This document shows positions 53,576 through 62,167 of a stretch of DNA of 64,000 bases, in pieces. Below the pieces are notes generated by a model. It was not told the origin of the DNA, made no database searches, and saw nothing but the letters and a program-made list of their open reading frames with translations. This DNA is from an uncultured Acidimicrobiia bacterium (GTDB lineage Bacteria > Actinomycetota > Acidimicrobiia > Spongiisociales > Spongiisociaceae). The position numbers were made by a program, and so were the translations under genes. Numbering within the stretch: position 1 is the first letter of the stretch; each line of letters begins with the position of its first letter. The stretch lies in the NCBI GenBank assembly GCA_958295745.1, contig OY282370.1, positions 2,516,548-2,580,547 of the forward strand, written 5' to 3'.

Positions 53576-53928
53576 CGGAGCAGAACAGCCTCATCGAGGG
53601 GCTGAAGGCGGGGAAGTGTACGTCAACCGCTGTTTCTCGTCGGCGTTTGAGGTGAGCCGCACCTCAAACAGGCCAGTGGGCGCGGTGTGAGCGAAGGCCC
53701 GGACCATCTACGAGTTCACCTGACCCAGGAGTCGGCGGGCTGGCCGGAGGAGTCTTCCCGATCTCCGCGTTGTACGCCGTTGCCTCAGAAGAGAGGAGCG
53801 GCAGATCCGAAGCGGTCAACCTCAATCTCCTTCTCTGTACTTGACCATTTTAATATACGGGCGGCTGTTTAGACTCACCGGATTGAAGGTGACATTACTA
53901 TCTAGCCATCTGTTGGTTCTAGGTGTTA
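53576..53928. other. gap downstream of grdA; grdD absent
   Basis: No gene is supported here. A perfect 10-bp inverted repeat, GTTTGAGGTG/CACCTCAAAC (53645-53654 and 53660-53669), lies 70 bp after the grdA stop and may end its transcript, although no U-run follows. From about 53.83 kb the composition turns A+T-rich, marking the left edge of the next island. No GrdD-like coding sequence is seen. Confidence 0.5.
53645..53669 (+). terminator. 10-bp perfect hairpin after grdA
   Basis: GTTTGAGGTG and CACCTCAAAC surround a 5-base loop (AGCCG). Terminator-like position, but no U-run. Confidence 0.5.
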
Positions 53929-55296
53929 TTATATGACTGTCCAGTTTGGAGCGTATGTATTTTTTCTGAGGTCAGTTGTCATCACTAATTGACCAGTTCC
54001 AAATTTAGGTTGGAGTTCTTTTCTTTCTTCAAGAGCAATCATTAATTTGTCAACTAAACCCTGCTTGTGCATTTGTGAAGTAAATAGCCCAAGCTTTGGG
54101 TTAAAGTATTCAAACCAATCTTTTAGCCTAGGATATATATTTCCTAATATTTCTTCATAAACACCGTGTAATATGCTAACCCATATATCCGCATCAGGAA
54201 ACCACTTGTCTAAGGAATTTGCTATGCACCATTCCAAGATAAATTCGGATGTATTGATAAAGAGAGACGAGTTTTTTGATAACAGTACGGGATTCTTTAA
54301 GACATCTTGGATAGCATCTTGAATAGCAAAGTTATCGAAATCAAAGCTGAGCCTTCCATAATAATAATTAAAGTCAGATTTTGGACTGAGATATATATTC
54401 AATTTTTCTGAAATATTATCTTTTTTTGTAAGAAATTGTAGGGAGGTTGCCAAAGCCCTTTGCAAAGTGTTATCTATATAAATTTCTCCTATAATACTAC
54501 GTATTAATGTGATATACTCTTGGAAGGACTGAGGAGGAAATAATTGGTGATGTTTTCTATCCAAGGGGTGCAGTGGATATATATCAAGGAGGTCTGTAAT
54601 TAAACTCCATGCTATCTTTTCTTTAAGGTTTTGGTCAATTAAAGAATACACTGGTCTAAAGCTTTCGGCCAGCGAACCTGAATAAGTGTTGTAACTAATT
54701 TTACCAATAGCCTCTTTTAGGTATTTGATGTCCTTTTCAACCACAAGTTCACAAAACCTATTCCAACTATCCACTCCCAAATATATCATACTTTTACTTG
54801 TATCGACACAATCTATTCTTATTTGCTCAATATTTCCCCCACTATGTAATATATCAGCTACAGCTAAAGTGACCCCAAACTGCATAGCTAGTGAGCCACA
54901 GGCAAAGTCAACTATATATAGATTTTTCCCTATATTTATATCTTCCTTATTTAGCATCAAATTTATTGAGTTATAGGCCATGTTTATTTGCCTTGGTTGG
55001 TACCAGAGATAATAGCAAAGAGCTACCCATTTATTATCAAAATCAGGCATCCTTTGGCCTTTGAGAAGGTTCAACTGGTCAAAGGCGTATTCAACTTTCC
55101 TTGTTATATCAGGGGTAGATAGTCTATTGGATAGTTCATCAAAATAGCTTTTCCCTGTTTCGCAAATAACTTTATCAAATAAAGAGGCTATTACATGTCC
55201 GTTATCCTTCGTCCAAGGAGTAATTTGAGATGAAGGGATATCTGCTACGTTCTTAACTACTGTTGACTTATCGTTTGTAAGATCATCATTCTTCAT
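53929..55296 (-). CDS. A+T-rich methyltransferase-like protein of unknown function, long copy
   Basis: 455 aa, strongly A+T-rich. Around residues 90-150 it has WVALCYYLWYQPRQINMAYN and LYIVDFACGSLAMQFGV; the latter resembles a SAM-binding motif I in a Rossmann fold, similar in outline to Rsm22-like proteins, but no catalytic motif is clear. An N-terminal VICETGKSYFDELS block is shared with the protein encoded at 57013. GGGAG precedes the ATG. With that paralogue it flanks a radical SAM and an antitoxin-like gene. I cannot assign a function; the composition suggests transfer from a low-G+C donor. Confidence 0.75.
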   Translation of the reverse strand: MKNDDLTNDKSTVVKNVADIPSSQITPWTKDNGHVIASLFDKVICETGKSYFDELSNRLSTPDITRKVEYAFDQLNLLKGQRMPDFDNKWVALCYYLWYQPRQINMAYNSINLMLNKEDINIGKNLYIVDFACGSLAMQFGVTLAVADILHSGGNIEQIRIDCVDTSKSMIYLGVDSWNRFCELVVEKDIKYLKEAIGKISYNTYSGSLAESFRPVYSLIDQNLKEKIAWSLITDLLDIYPLHPLDRKHHQLFPPQSFQEYITLIRSIIGEIYIDNTLQRALATSLQFLTKKDNISEKLNIYLSPKSDFNYYYGRLSFDFDNFAIQDAIQDVLKNPVLLSKNSSLFINTSEFILEWCIANSLDKWFPDADIWVSILHGVYEEILGNIYPRLKDWFEYFNPKLGLFTSQMHKQGLVDKLMIALEERKELQPKFGTGQLVMTTDLRKNTYAPNWTVI

Positions 55297-55464
55297 ATTC
55301 GTACTCCCTTTTCTGATGTATTGTCCTCTTCCCAGGCCCGAAGCTCTCAGTTGGTATCATAAAGATCATCTAAAGGAAGTCTCATGACCCTTCATCATCT
55401 AAGGTTCCATGAGTTGTTGCTAGGTTGCTCTGATATCAAACCACTGTATGTGGTGATCCAAAGT

Positions 55465-55812
55465 TCACCGTCTGGATATATATCCATGATTCTTCCTCGG
55501 CATGGTCATGTTCTTACCTAACATGATACCTCCGATCACCTCTGACAAAGGACGCACCCTGCCCTGTCTGCTGTCTTCCAGACCCTTCAGAATGTCCTCG
55601 CGCAGTTTGGGGTCGGACACTAGTTCCAAGGTGGCAAAGATAGACTCCTCGGTCTGACGTCGGTGCGCCTGCAATATCACAGTTCCGTTTTGGGTGACAG
55701 CCACGCTACCGTGCTCGGCGATCAGGTCGGTGAGTATTCTCCGGCTGGTGATATCTTCGAATTCGATCGAGGCCTGCACAGCCCTTCCTGGGATCGGGAC
55801 GATATCCACCAT
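55465..55812 (-). CDS. possible Phd/YefM-like antitoxin
   Basis: 115 aa from the ATG at 55812, which follows GAGG by 5 bp; an in-frame upstream start at 55962 would add 50 basic, poorly supported residues. The segment ITSRRILTDLIAEHGSVAVT followed by QNGTVILQA resembles the Phd/YefM antitoxin fold, and LEDSRQGRVRPLSEVI resembles the tail of such proteins. No toxin gene is adjacent, so it may be an orphan antitoxin or a DNA-binding regulator. G+C content is closer to the host than that of the flanking methyltransferase-like genes. Confidence 0.5.
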   Translation of the reverse strand: MVDIVPIPGRAVQASIEFEDITSRRILTDLIAEHGSVAVTQNGTVILQAHRRQTEESIFATLELVSDPKLREDILKGLEDSRQGRVRPLSEVIGGIMLGKNMTMPRKNHGYISRR

Positions 55813-56033
55813 ACCATCCTCGAACCCGCTTTGCCCCCTCTCATTTTCGCGATCTCCGTCCAAACCACCGGCTGCGCGGAGATCCCACCACCGCCGAACT
55901 GCCTTCTTCGACCTGGTAGAACGTGTTCGGCGGCGCGACTCGAGTGAAGGCCCGGATATCATCTACGAGTTACATGACACAAGAGGTCGGTGAGCATCGA
56001 GACCGGATCGGGCGGGCTGTAGAGGTTCTCGGC

Positions 56034-56960
56034 CTACCAGGGCGGTTTGAAGCCTTCCTTGCCTTCGCCCAGGGGCGGCAGGCCATTGTTACGGAGTTTG
56101 TCCTTGAACACTCGGACGAACTGCCGATAGTGATTGAGGTATTCACGGTCGAAGTCCTTGCCGCTGCCTAACTTCTCCGACATCAACTCGAAAGCCTGGG
56201 ATCGGGTTTGTGCTACGAACTTGCCTTTCTTGAAGTGGAAGGGCTGGGCGATGAACTTCCGCACCCCGGTGTCTATCAGGGCATCGGCGAAGGCCTGGTG
56301 ATCCTCGACCAGCAGTAGCGGGGTCATGGTGATGCAGGAGGTGATGCCGGCCTCCTGGACTTTGGTGATGGCTTTCAGCCGGGCCGGGTTGGGCGGGCAG
56401 ATTGGTTCGAAGGTGCGCATGATGTCCGGGTCGTCGGTTGTGACCGTCATGTTGACCTGGACGCGCCCGCCCCGTTCTTCGATCCTCTTGAACAGGTCGA
56501 TGTCGCGTGTGACTAGCTGGCTGCGGGTCTGCACCATCAACTTTGGTTTGTGCCGTTCCGCCATGGTCTCCAGCAGACGTCTAGTCAGCTCCAACTTCCT
56601 CTCGATAGGCTGATAAGGATCGGTGACGCTGCTCATGTAGATGAGTTTGCCATCCAACCATCCAGGCTTGCGCCGTTGTAGTAGTTTTACGGCGTTTTCT
56701 TTAACGACGACCCAGTTACCCCAGTTGTCTACCTGCTCCTTTTTCCGGCTGAAAAAGGCTGCGTAGCAATAGGTACAGCCAAAGGAGCAACCGCTATATG
56801 GATTCAATGTGTAATCGTAATCACCCATGAACCCGGTGGCACGAGTCAATATGTCACTTGTCTCTTTGTATTCAATATCAGCTCGACCATAGCGCTTGAT
56901 CTGGATAAACTGATGCGAGTCATCTATGATTAATGACATCTGATCATTATCTTTGGTCAT
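56034..56960 (-). CDS. radical SAM protein, SPL-like (spore photoproduct lyase family)
   Basis: 308 aa from ATG 56960; a TTG at 56996 is an alternative. The iron-sulfur motif is CSFGCTYCYA (Cx3Cx2C), preceded by LTRATGFMGDYDYTLNPYSG, and followed by IYMSSVTDPYQPIERKLELT and VQTRSQLVTRDIDLF. This layout fits the SPL-like radical SAM group (PA0069/Rv2578c type), whose substrates are mostly unknown. It lies between the two methyltransferase-like paralogues on the same strand, so a modification pathway involving all three is possible, but this is inference. Confidence 0.87.
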   Translation of the reverse strand: MTKDNDQMSLIIDDSHQFIQIKRYGRADIEYKETSDILTRATGFMGDYDYTLNPYSGCSFGCTYCYAAFFSRKKEQVDNWGNWVVVKENAVKLLQRRKPGWLDGKLIYMSSVTDPYQPIERKLELTRRLLETMAERHKPKLMVQTRSQLVTRDIDLFKRIEERGGRVQVNMTVTTDDPDIMRTFEPICPPNPARLKAITKVQEAGITSCITMTPLLLVEDHQAFADALIDTGVRKFIAQPFHFKKGKFVAQTRSQAFELMSEKLGSGKDFDREYLNHYRQFVRVFKDKLRNNGLPPLGEGKEGFKPPW

Positions 56961-57012
56961 TAGCGTCGTCTCTCCGTCCCGGGTTGCTAGAGGCAATTAT
57001 CTTGACTCCAAG

Positions 57013-58059
57013 TTACCCTCGGGTGTGTAGATTGGTTTCCTGCCATCCGCTCTCTGTGATATATTTTATGTAGGGTGCACTATTAGGACTTGATAAATTA
57101 AAGGTGACGTTTTTCCTAAGTAAGGCCTGCTTCTTAATAGGATAGTTTTGGGCCATATTATTCCTTAGTTGGGTAGTTTTTTCAAGTTTATTCGTCCATA
57201 TATTGGGAAATATATCTATAGGCATAGAAGAGGAAAAGGAACTAACAGCCTTTGTCGCTTTATCAACAAGCACTGCTTTAGAGTCTTGTGAACTGAATAA
57301 TCCTAAGTTAGGTAAATATCGGCCATAAGTAGCGAGCATATTCTGGAACTCAATCGTCACCTTATTTATATTTATTTCATAGAGACCATGCAACATAATA
57401 AACCATATATTATGAAACCATATATAATGCTCAATAATGCTCCGTACTTTAAAAGGATTATCCTTGTTACAGAATATATGTAAGGGATGCTTATTTATCA
57501 CTTTTAGGGCTTGCTGTAATTTATTATTTCCGGATATATGATTTGTCAACTGATTATTCCCAATAGAACTCTTGAAATTTCCCCAGCTTATTTCTCCCAA
57601 TTTAGTCATACATGAGCTTTCGTCAACAAAATCTATAATAATATGGTCTACTGTTTCGCCGCGATCTATATAATCGGTTAAAGCTAAAATAAAACCATAC
57701 AGTGTAGCTAGCGAACCACACGCATAATCAACCATATATAAGTTGCCATGAAGGTCTATCTTCCTAGACTGTAGTAAATAGCTAATTGATCTGTAGGCTA
57801 GTTGTATTTGTTTTGGCTGATACCAGAGGAAATAGAAAAGGGCAACCCATTCATTATTATAATCAGGCATCTCTGAACTAGAAAGCCTCATATTTTCAGA
57901 GAGAGCTTTATCAATTTGTTTTCCAATTTGTTCTGGATTTAATCCTTCTGAAAGATATTGGAACTGAGACTGCCCTGTTTCACAGATAACTTGGTCTAAT
58001 ATTAATAAGATTGTATCCTTATTACGCTCGGTCCAGGTCTGTTGATGTACCTCTGTCAT
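57013..58059 (-). CDS. A+T-rich methyltransferase-like protein of unknown function, short copy
   Basis: 348 aa, A+T-rich. It shares VICETGQSQFQYLSEGL, WVALFYFLWYQPKQIQLAYR and LYMVDYACGSLATLYGFIL with the protein encoded at 53929, so both have the same SAM-binding-like core. The C-terminal half is shorter. The start has a strong ribosome-binding site (AAGGAGAAGAC). It is probably the first gene of a minus-strand cluster with the radical SAM gene. Function not recognised. Confidence 0.75.
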   Translation of the reverse strand: MTEVHQQTWTERNKDTILLILDQVICETGQSQFQYLSEGLNPEQIGKQIDKALSENMRLSSSEMPDYNNEWVALFYFLWYQPKQIQLAYRSISYLLQSRKIDLHGNLYMVDYACGSLATLYGFILALTDYIDRGETVDHIIIDFVDESSCMTKLGEISWGNFKSSIGNNQLTNHISGNNKLQQALKVINKHPLHIFCNKDNPFKVRSIIEHYIWFHNIWFIMLHGLYEININKVTIEFQNMLATYGRYLPNLGLFSSQDSKAVLVDKATKAVSSFSSSMPIDIFPNIWTNKLEKTTQLRNNMAQNYPIKKQALLRKNVTFNLSSPNSAPYIKYITESGWQETNLHTRG

Positions 58060-58287
58060 GTCTTCTCCTTGGATCGGTTACTTGTGGTTCTTGTCATTAT
58101 TTCTTCCTGGCATTCTATACACGGTAGTGGTTCTCTGGTGGCGGACTCATGTTACGTCAGGCAAGCGGTATGCCGCAAGGCAGGTATCGGCAGAGATGGG
58201 TTGCCGGTAGGGGAGTGGTAGCCTCTGGCGTTGTTTGGTCGGCAGGGTGCCGACGCCGCTTCGTCAGAGTTCCGTCAGGGAGGGATC

Positions 58288-59307
58288 GTGAGAGCATTGG
58301 TCGTTACCGGGCCCGGGGAGGTGGAGGTTCGGCAGGAGCCGGATCCCGCCCCCGGGGAGGAGCAGGTGCTCGTGGAGATCGCCTCCTGCGGGATCTGCAC
58401 CTTCGAGAGGAGGCTCTTCGCCGGGGTCAAGCCCTGGTATCCGGTTTCGCCCGGTCATGAGTGCGCCGGGGTGGTGGTGGCCGCTGGCGCCGGTGTGGAC
58501 GGGCTCCGAGGGTCGCCCCAGGTGGGGGATCGGGTGACCATCGACCTTCTCACCCGGTGTATGACCTGCGGGCCCTGCCGGCGCGGCAAGACCGGGCTGT
58601 GCGTCAACCGCCAGGGCCGCAAGCTGTCCGACGGCACCGTCGCTTTCGGCGGGTTCACCTCCCTCATCGCCGTCGATGCCAAGTCGGCCCATCAGGTGGG
58701 GGGCGCCCCGATCCAGCACGCCGCCATGGGTGAGCCGATCGCCTGCTGCCTGCACTCCCTGCGGCAGGGCCAGTTCCGCCCCGGCGACCGGGTGGCCATC
58801 ATCGGCGGCGGCCTCATGGGGCGCATCCACATGGCCCTCACCAGGGTGGGCGGGGCATCCAGCATCGGGGTGGTCGATCTGTCCGAGCAGCGCCGCGACG
58901 AGGCCGAAGAGTCGGGGGCCGACTGGGTGGCCGCGCCCGAAGACGCCCTGAAGGTGGGCGGCAAGGCGGACGTGGTGTTCGTCACCGCCATGGGAGGGGT
59001 CGACCTGGCGGTGGAGATGGCCGACCGGGGCGGTGCGGTGGTGCTCTACAGCGCCTTCGCCGAGGAGCTGAAGATATCCATAGGCGCCGACTACTGCCAC
59101 AGGAATGAAGTGGACATCGTGGGCGCCTTCAACCAGGACATAGAGGACTGGCGGCGGGGATCCACCCTCATCCGCTCCGGGGTCATCGCCGACGACCTCG
59201 ACCGGCTCATCACCGCCCGCTACCCCTTCGGACGGGCGGGCGAGGCCCTGTCCCTCGTTACCTCCGAGCCGACCTACCGGGTGTTCGTGGAGAACGCCAC
59301 CGCCTGA
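58288..59307 (+). CDS. zinc-dependent alcohol/polyol dehydrogenase
   Basis: 339 aa. Catalytic zinc residues lie in CGICTFERRLF and GHECAGVV, the structural zinc motif is CMTCGPCRRGKTGLC, and the NAD-binding region is VAIIGGGLMGRIHM. This is the medium-chain dehydrogenase family (threonine/sorbitol dehydrogenase type). GTG 58288 follows AGGGAGGGATC. It overlaps the kinase gene as TGATG and would oxidise a sugar alcohol or related compound in the same pathway. Confidence 0.93.
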   Translation: MRALVVTGPGEVEVRQEPDPAPGEEQVLVEIASCGICTFERRLFAGVKPWYPVSPGHECAGVVVAAGAGVDGLRGSPQVGDRVTIDLLTRCMTCGPCRRGKTGLCVNRQGRKLSDGTVAFGGFTSLIAVDAKSAHQVGGAPIQHAAMGEPIACCLHSLRQGQFRPGDRVAIIGGGLMGRIHMALTRVGGASSIGVVDLSEQRRDEAEESGADWVAAPEDALKVGGKADVVFVTAMGGVDLAVEMADRGGAVVLYSAFAEELKISIGADYCHRNEVDIVGAFNQDIEDWRRGSTLIRSGVIADDLDRLITARYPFGRAGEALSLVTSEPTYRVFVENATA

Positions 59308-60623
59308 TGGAGGTCGTGGCCGGGGTCGATATCGGCAGCAGCGCCGCCCGCGCCATTGCCGTCGACCGAGCCGGGCGGGTGATATCCGCTTCGAGGGCGG
59401 TCTACGAGCCGGTAGATCTCCCGGTCGGCGAGGTGGATCCCGCGATATGGCTGGCGGGTCTGAGCGATGCGTTCCGCCGCCTCGAATGCGGCGCCCCCAT
59501 AGCGCTGGGCATAGGAGGCCAGAGCCCCACCACGGTGGCCGACACGGGGGAGATGGCGCTGACCTTCCGCCATCCCGTCGGGGCCGGACACGACGCCTCG
59601 GGGCAGCATCTGGCCCATGCCGCCCTGCTGTCAGAACGCTACGGCCCGCAGGCCCGCCCCCGGCTCATGTGGGATTACCTGATATCGAAACTGGGCGGCG
59701 CATCCGGGTTCCAGAGCGTCTGGCCGGGGACAGAGGGGATTCCGGGTTTCGGGGACCCGGTCCCGGTCGGTTCCCATGCGGGGGTGACCTCCGGGGAGTA
59801 CGGCCTCCCCCCGGGGATGGCGCTGGCACCCGGTGAAAACGACGCCTCCATGACCGCCTGGGCGGCCGCCATAGACGCGGCGGGACGGGGCTTCGACCCC
59901 GGCGGGAAGACCGGAGGCCTGGGGGCGGCCATCGATGTCGGCGGCGGCCCGGCCCCCGAATACGGGCTGCCCGGCCATGTGCCGGGCGTCTACATCGTGG
60001 GGGGTCCGGTCGCCTCCCACGGCGCGATCATGGACTGGTGGGCCGGGATCACCGGACGGGGCATACCCGATCTGCTCGAGGAGGCCGCCTCTGTCGACCC
60101 GGGTTCGGACGGGGTGATGGTTCTGCCCTTCCTCGAAGGGGAACGGGCGCCCAGGTGGAGGCAGGAGCTTCGGGCCGAGATACTGGGGATCGGCCTCGAC
60201 ACGGGCGTCGGCGCTATAACACGGGCCATACTCGAAGCGACCGCCTACGGGCTGGCCCACATCGCCCGCGGCCTGGCCGAGCAAGGAGTGGAGCTGCACC
60301 GGGTGGTCTGCTGCGGGGGTCCCTCACGCAGCCCTCTGTGGACCTCCATCAAGGCCTCGGTGCTGGGGGTGCCGTTCGATGTACCGGCCTGCCGCGAGAT
60401 GGCGGCGTACGGGGCGGCCCTGACCGCGGGGGCGTCGGTAGGGTGGTGGCCCAGGCCCGGCGAGGGCGCCCCCGGCGATTGGCCAACCCCGCCGGTCACC
60501 ACTTTCGAGCCGGATCCCGGGGCGGCCGCCTTCTACCGGAAGGAGCTGGAGATGTTCATCGCCCTCGGAGACGAGGCGGAGGCCCGGCTGGAGACGGGTA
60601 CGATTCTCTGGCGAAGCCGTTAG
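59307..60623 (+). CDS. FGGY-family carbohydrate kinase
   Basis: 438 aa. The N-terminal VVAGVDIGSSAARAIAVDRA holds the phosphate-1 loop, GIGGQSPTTVADTGEM is the usual substrate-side block, and ATAYGLAHIARGLAEQGVEL with VVCCGGPSRSPLWTSIKASV lie in the C-terminal ATP-binding half, the family signature region. It would phosphorylate a ketose or polyol that the downstream aldolase then splits. Coupled to the dehydrogenase gene by TGATG. Confidence 0.92.
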   Translation: MEVVAGVDIGSSAARAIAVDRAGRVISASRAVYEPVDLPVGEVDPAIWLAGLSDAFRRLECGAPIALGIGGQSPTTVADTGEMALTFRHPVGAGHDASGQHLAHAALLSERYGPQARPRLMWDYLISKLGGASGFQSVWPGTEGIPGFGDPVPVGSHAGVTSGEYGLPPGMALAPGENDASMTAWAAAIDAAGRGFDPGGKTGGLGAAIDVGGGPAPEYGLPGHVPGVYIVGGPVASHGAIMDWWAGITGRGIPDLLEEAASVDPGSDGVMVLPFLEGERAPRWRQELRAEILGIGLDTGVGAITRAILEATAYGLAHIARGLAEQGVELHRVVCCGGPSRSPLWTSIKASVLGVPFDVPACREMAAYGAALTAGASVGWWPRPGEGAPGDWPTPPVTTFEPDPGAAAFYRKELEMFIALGDEAEARLETGTILWRSR

Positions 60624-60667
60624 GTTTGATAACCGGGGTAAGCGAACGACAAGGAGACCATCGCATC

Positions 60668-61453
60668 ATGGGAAACATTTCTTCGGCTGTCGGGGCGGCC
60701 AAGATCAGGCGCGCCTCCCGATTCATGGGCAAGGACGGGCGGGCTTTTCTGGTCGCCATCGACATGCAGTCCTCTTCGGGCGCCGGTCCGGACCTCGACG
60801 TCGTGGAACGGGTGGCGGAAGGCGGGCCGGACGGCATCCTGTCCACCTGGCAGATCGCCCGGCGCTATCCGGAGGCTTTCGCCGACTGCGGGCTGGTGCT
60901 GCGGGTGGACGGCGGCGTAACCCAGATGGGCAACTTCGCCTCCGGCGACACCTTCTCGCTGCTTTACGGGGCGGAGCAGGCGGCCATGATCGGCGCCGAC
61001 GCGGTGGTGCTGATGGTCTACCCCGGCTTCGACGACGAGGCCCCGTCGCTGCGGCGCCTTACTGGGTTGGTGAGTGAATGCGAGAAGATCGGGATGCCCG
61101 TGATCGCCGAGTCGATCCCCGGCGGCTGGGTCCAGGACGTGCCCTGGGACACCGAGCACATCAGCCGGGGCGCCCGGGTGTGCGTCGAGCTGGGGGCCGA
61201 CGCCATCAAGACCATGGCGCCCCCCGACCTCGGCGATCTGCCTTCGGTGGCGGCGGACTGCGAGGCGCCCATCTTCGTGCTGGGCGGCCCCAAGCGGGAC
61301 AGTGAGGACGAGGCGGTCCAATACGCCAGGGACGCGGTGGCGGCGGGGGCTTCGGGGATCGCCTTCGGGCGCAACACCTGGAGCGCCTCGGACCCGACCG
61401 TGATGGTGCGCCGCCTCTACGAAGCCGTGCACGGCCATCCCCGGAACCGCTGA
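60668..61453 (+). CDS. class I aldolase, DhnA/LsrF-like
   Basis: 261 aa. Blocks GKDGRAFLVAIDMQSSSGAG, GADAVVLMVYPGFDDEA, GMPVIAESIPGG and ELGADAIKTMAPPDL show the DhnA-type class I aldolase barrel; the lysine in GADAIKTMAP is the expected Schiff-base residue, and FVLGGPKRDSEDE the phosphate-binding strand. It would cleave the product of the kinase into triose-type fragments. It starts 44 bp after the kinase stop. Confidence 0.92.
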   Translation: MGNISSAVGAAKIRRASRFMGKDGRAFLVAIDMQSSSGAGPDLDVVERVAEGGPDGILSTWQIARRYPEAFADCGLVLRVDGGVTQMGNFASGDTFSLLYGAEQAAMIGADAVVLMVYPGFDDEAPSLRRLTGLVSECEKIGMPVIAESIPGGWVQDVPWDTEHISRGARVCVELGADAIKTMAPPDLGDLPSVAADCEAPIFVLGGPKRDSEDEAVQYARDAVAAGASGIAFGRNTWSASDPTVMVRRLYEAVHGHPRNR

Positions 61454-61624
61454 GTTACCGAGAGCGCAGGGGTCGAATTCGGATCAGGCATCGAGGGAGC
61501 GCTGCGGAGGCCGGAAGCGGTATCCCCCCTTTTTGGGTCGAGGCCGTCGGGTCTAGGGCGTCCTGATGCGGGGCGTAGCAGTTCCCGACTTTACGGACCC
61601 CGGAACATCCCCCCGGAACATCCC

Positions 61625-61725
61625 CCGAAGACCGCGAAAATCGCCGCCCGACCTCTGCCGCATCTTGGGCCCATCCCCCGCCACCGCCGCACTGTGCCCA
61701 GACCGGGATTTCGGGCGCGGAGGCC
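61625..61725 (-). repeat. conserved non-coding element, copy B
   Basis: Read on the minus strand it has CTCCGCGCCC, GCGGCGGTG, GGGCCC and GCGATTTTCGCG in the same order as the element at 52860-52945. Copies are about 70% similar by eye with small indels. Confidence 0.5.
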
Positions 61726-61823
61726 CGGCCCCGGTCCGAAAGGATCCTTTGGCTTCAGGCAAGTGCCCGTCTTTTGTTCCGTTGCCTGAGAAGGCCGAAC
61801 ACCCGGACGGGGCTTAGCAATTC

Positions 61824-61854
61824 ATCCGCCGCTGTCCGGACCGAGGCGGCGGAT
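61824..61854 (+). terminator. 9-bp hairpin, possible terminator
   Basis: ATCCGCCGC pairs with GCGGCGGAT around a 13-base loop and is followed by ATCTTT. Distance to the aldolase stop is about 370 bp, so the link is uncertain. Confidence 0.35.
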
Positions 61855-62167
61855 ATCTTTACACCTGCATTGTCTCCAACTTTCGGGGAAAGGTCAACCC
61901 CCATGTTTCGCGTTCTCGCCGGGAGGAACCCGGGGGAGGACGCAGGACGGCGGGCGGTGCAGGCCGACTCGGAACCGAACCGAAACATATAGACGGCCCG
62001 GCAGTCCGGCGGCTAGCCTGGGGAGGTATCTTTGGGTTCGACCGCCGGGCGCTTGGAACACCGAAGGTACGTGCAATAGCTGTTCAAGACGGGGATCCCC
62101 TCCGGCGGTCGGCAGCCGGCGCTAGTACAGGGGCTCGGTCAGGGCTCTGATGGGAGGTACGGAACGG

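Larger units (their letters stand above)
61454..62167. other. 700-bp gap between aldolase and ABC importer genes
   Basis: No supported gene. A perfect 9-bp inverted repeat ATCCGCCGC/GCGGCGGAT (61824-61832 and 61846-61854) could be a terminator or regulatory hairpin, followed by ATCTTT. The segment 61625-61725 matches, on the minus strand, the non-coding element upstream of grdA. A 13-base direct repeat containing CCCCGGAACATCC occurs at about 61597-61622. Confidence 0.5.
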
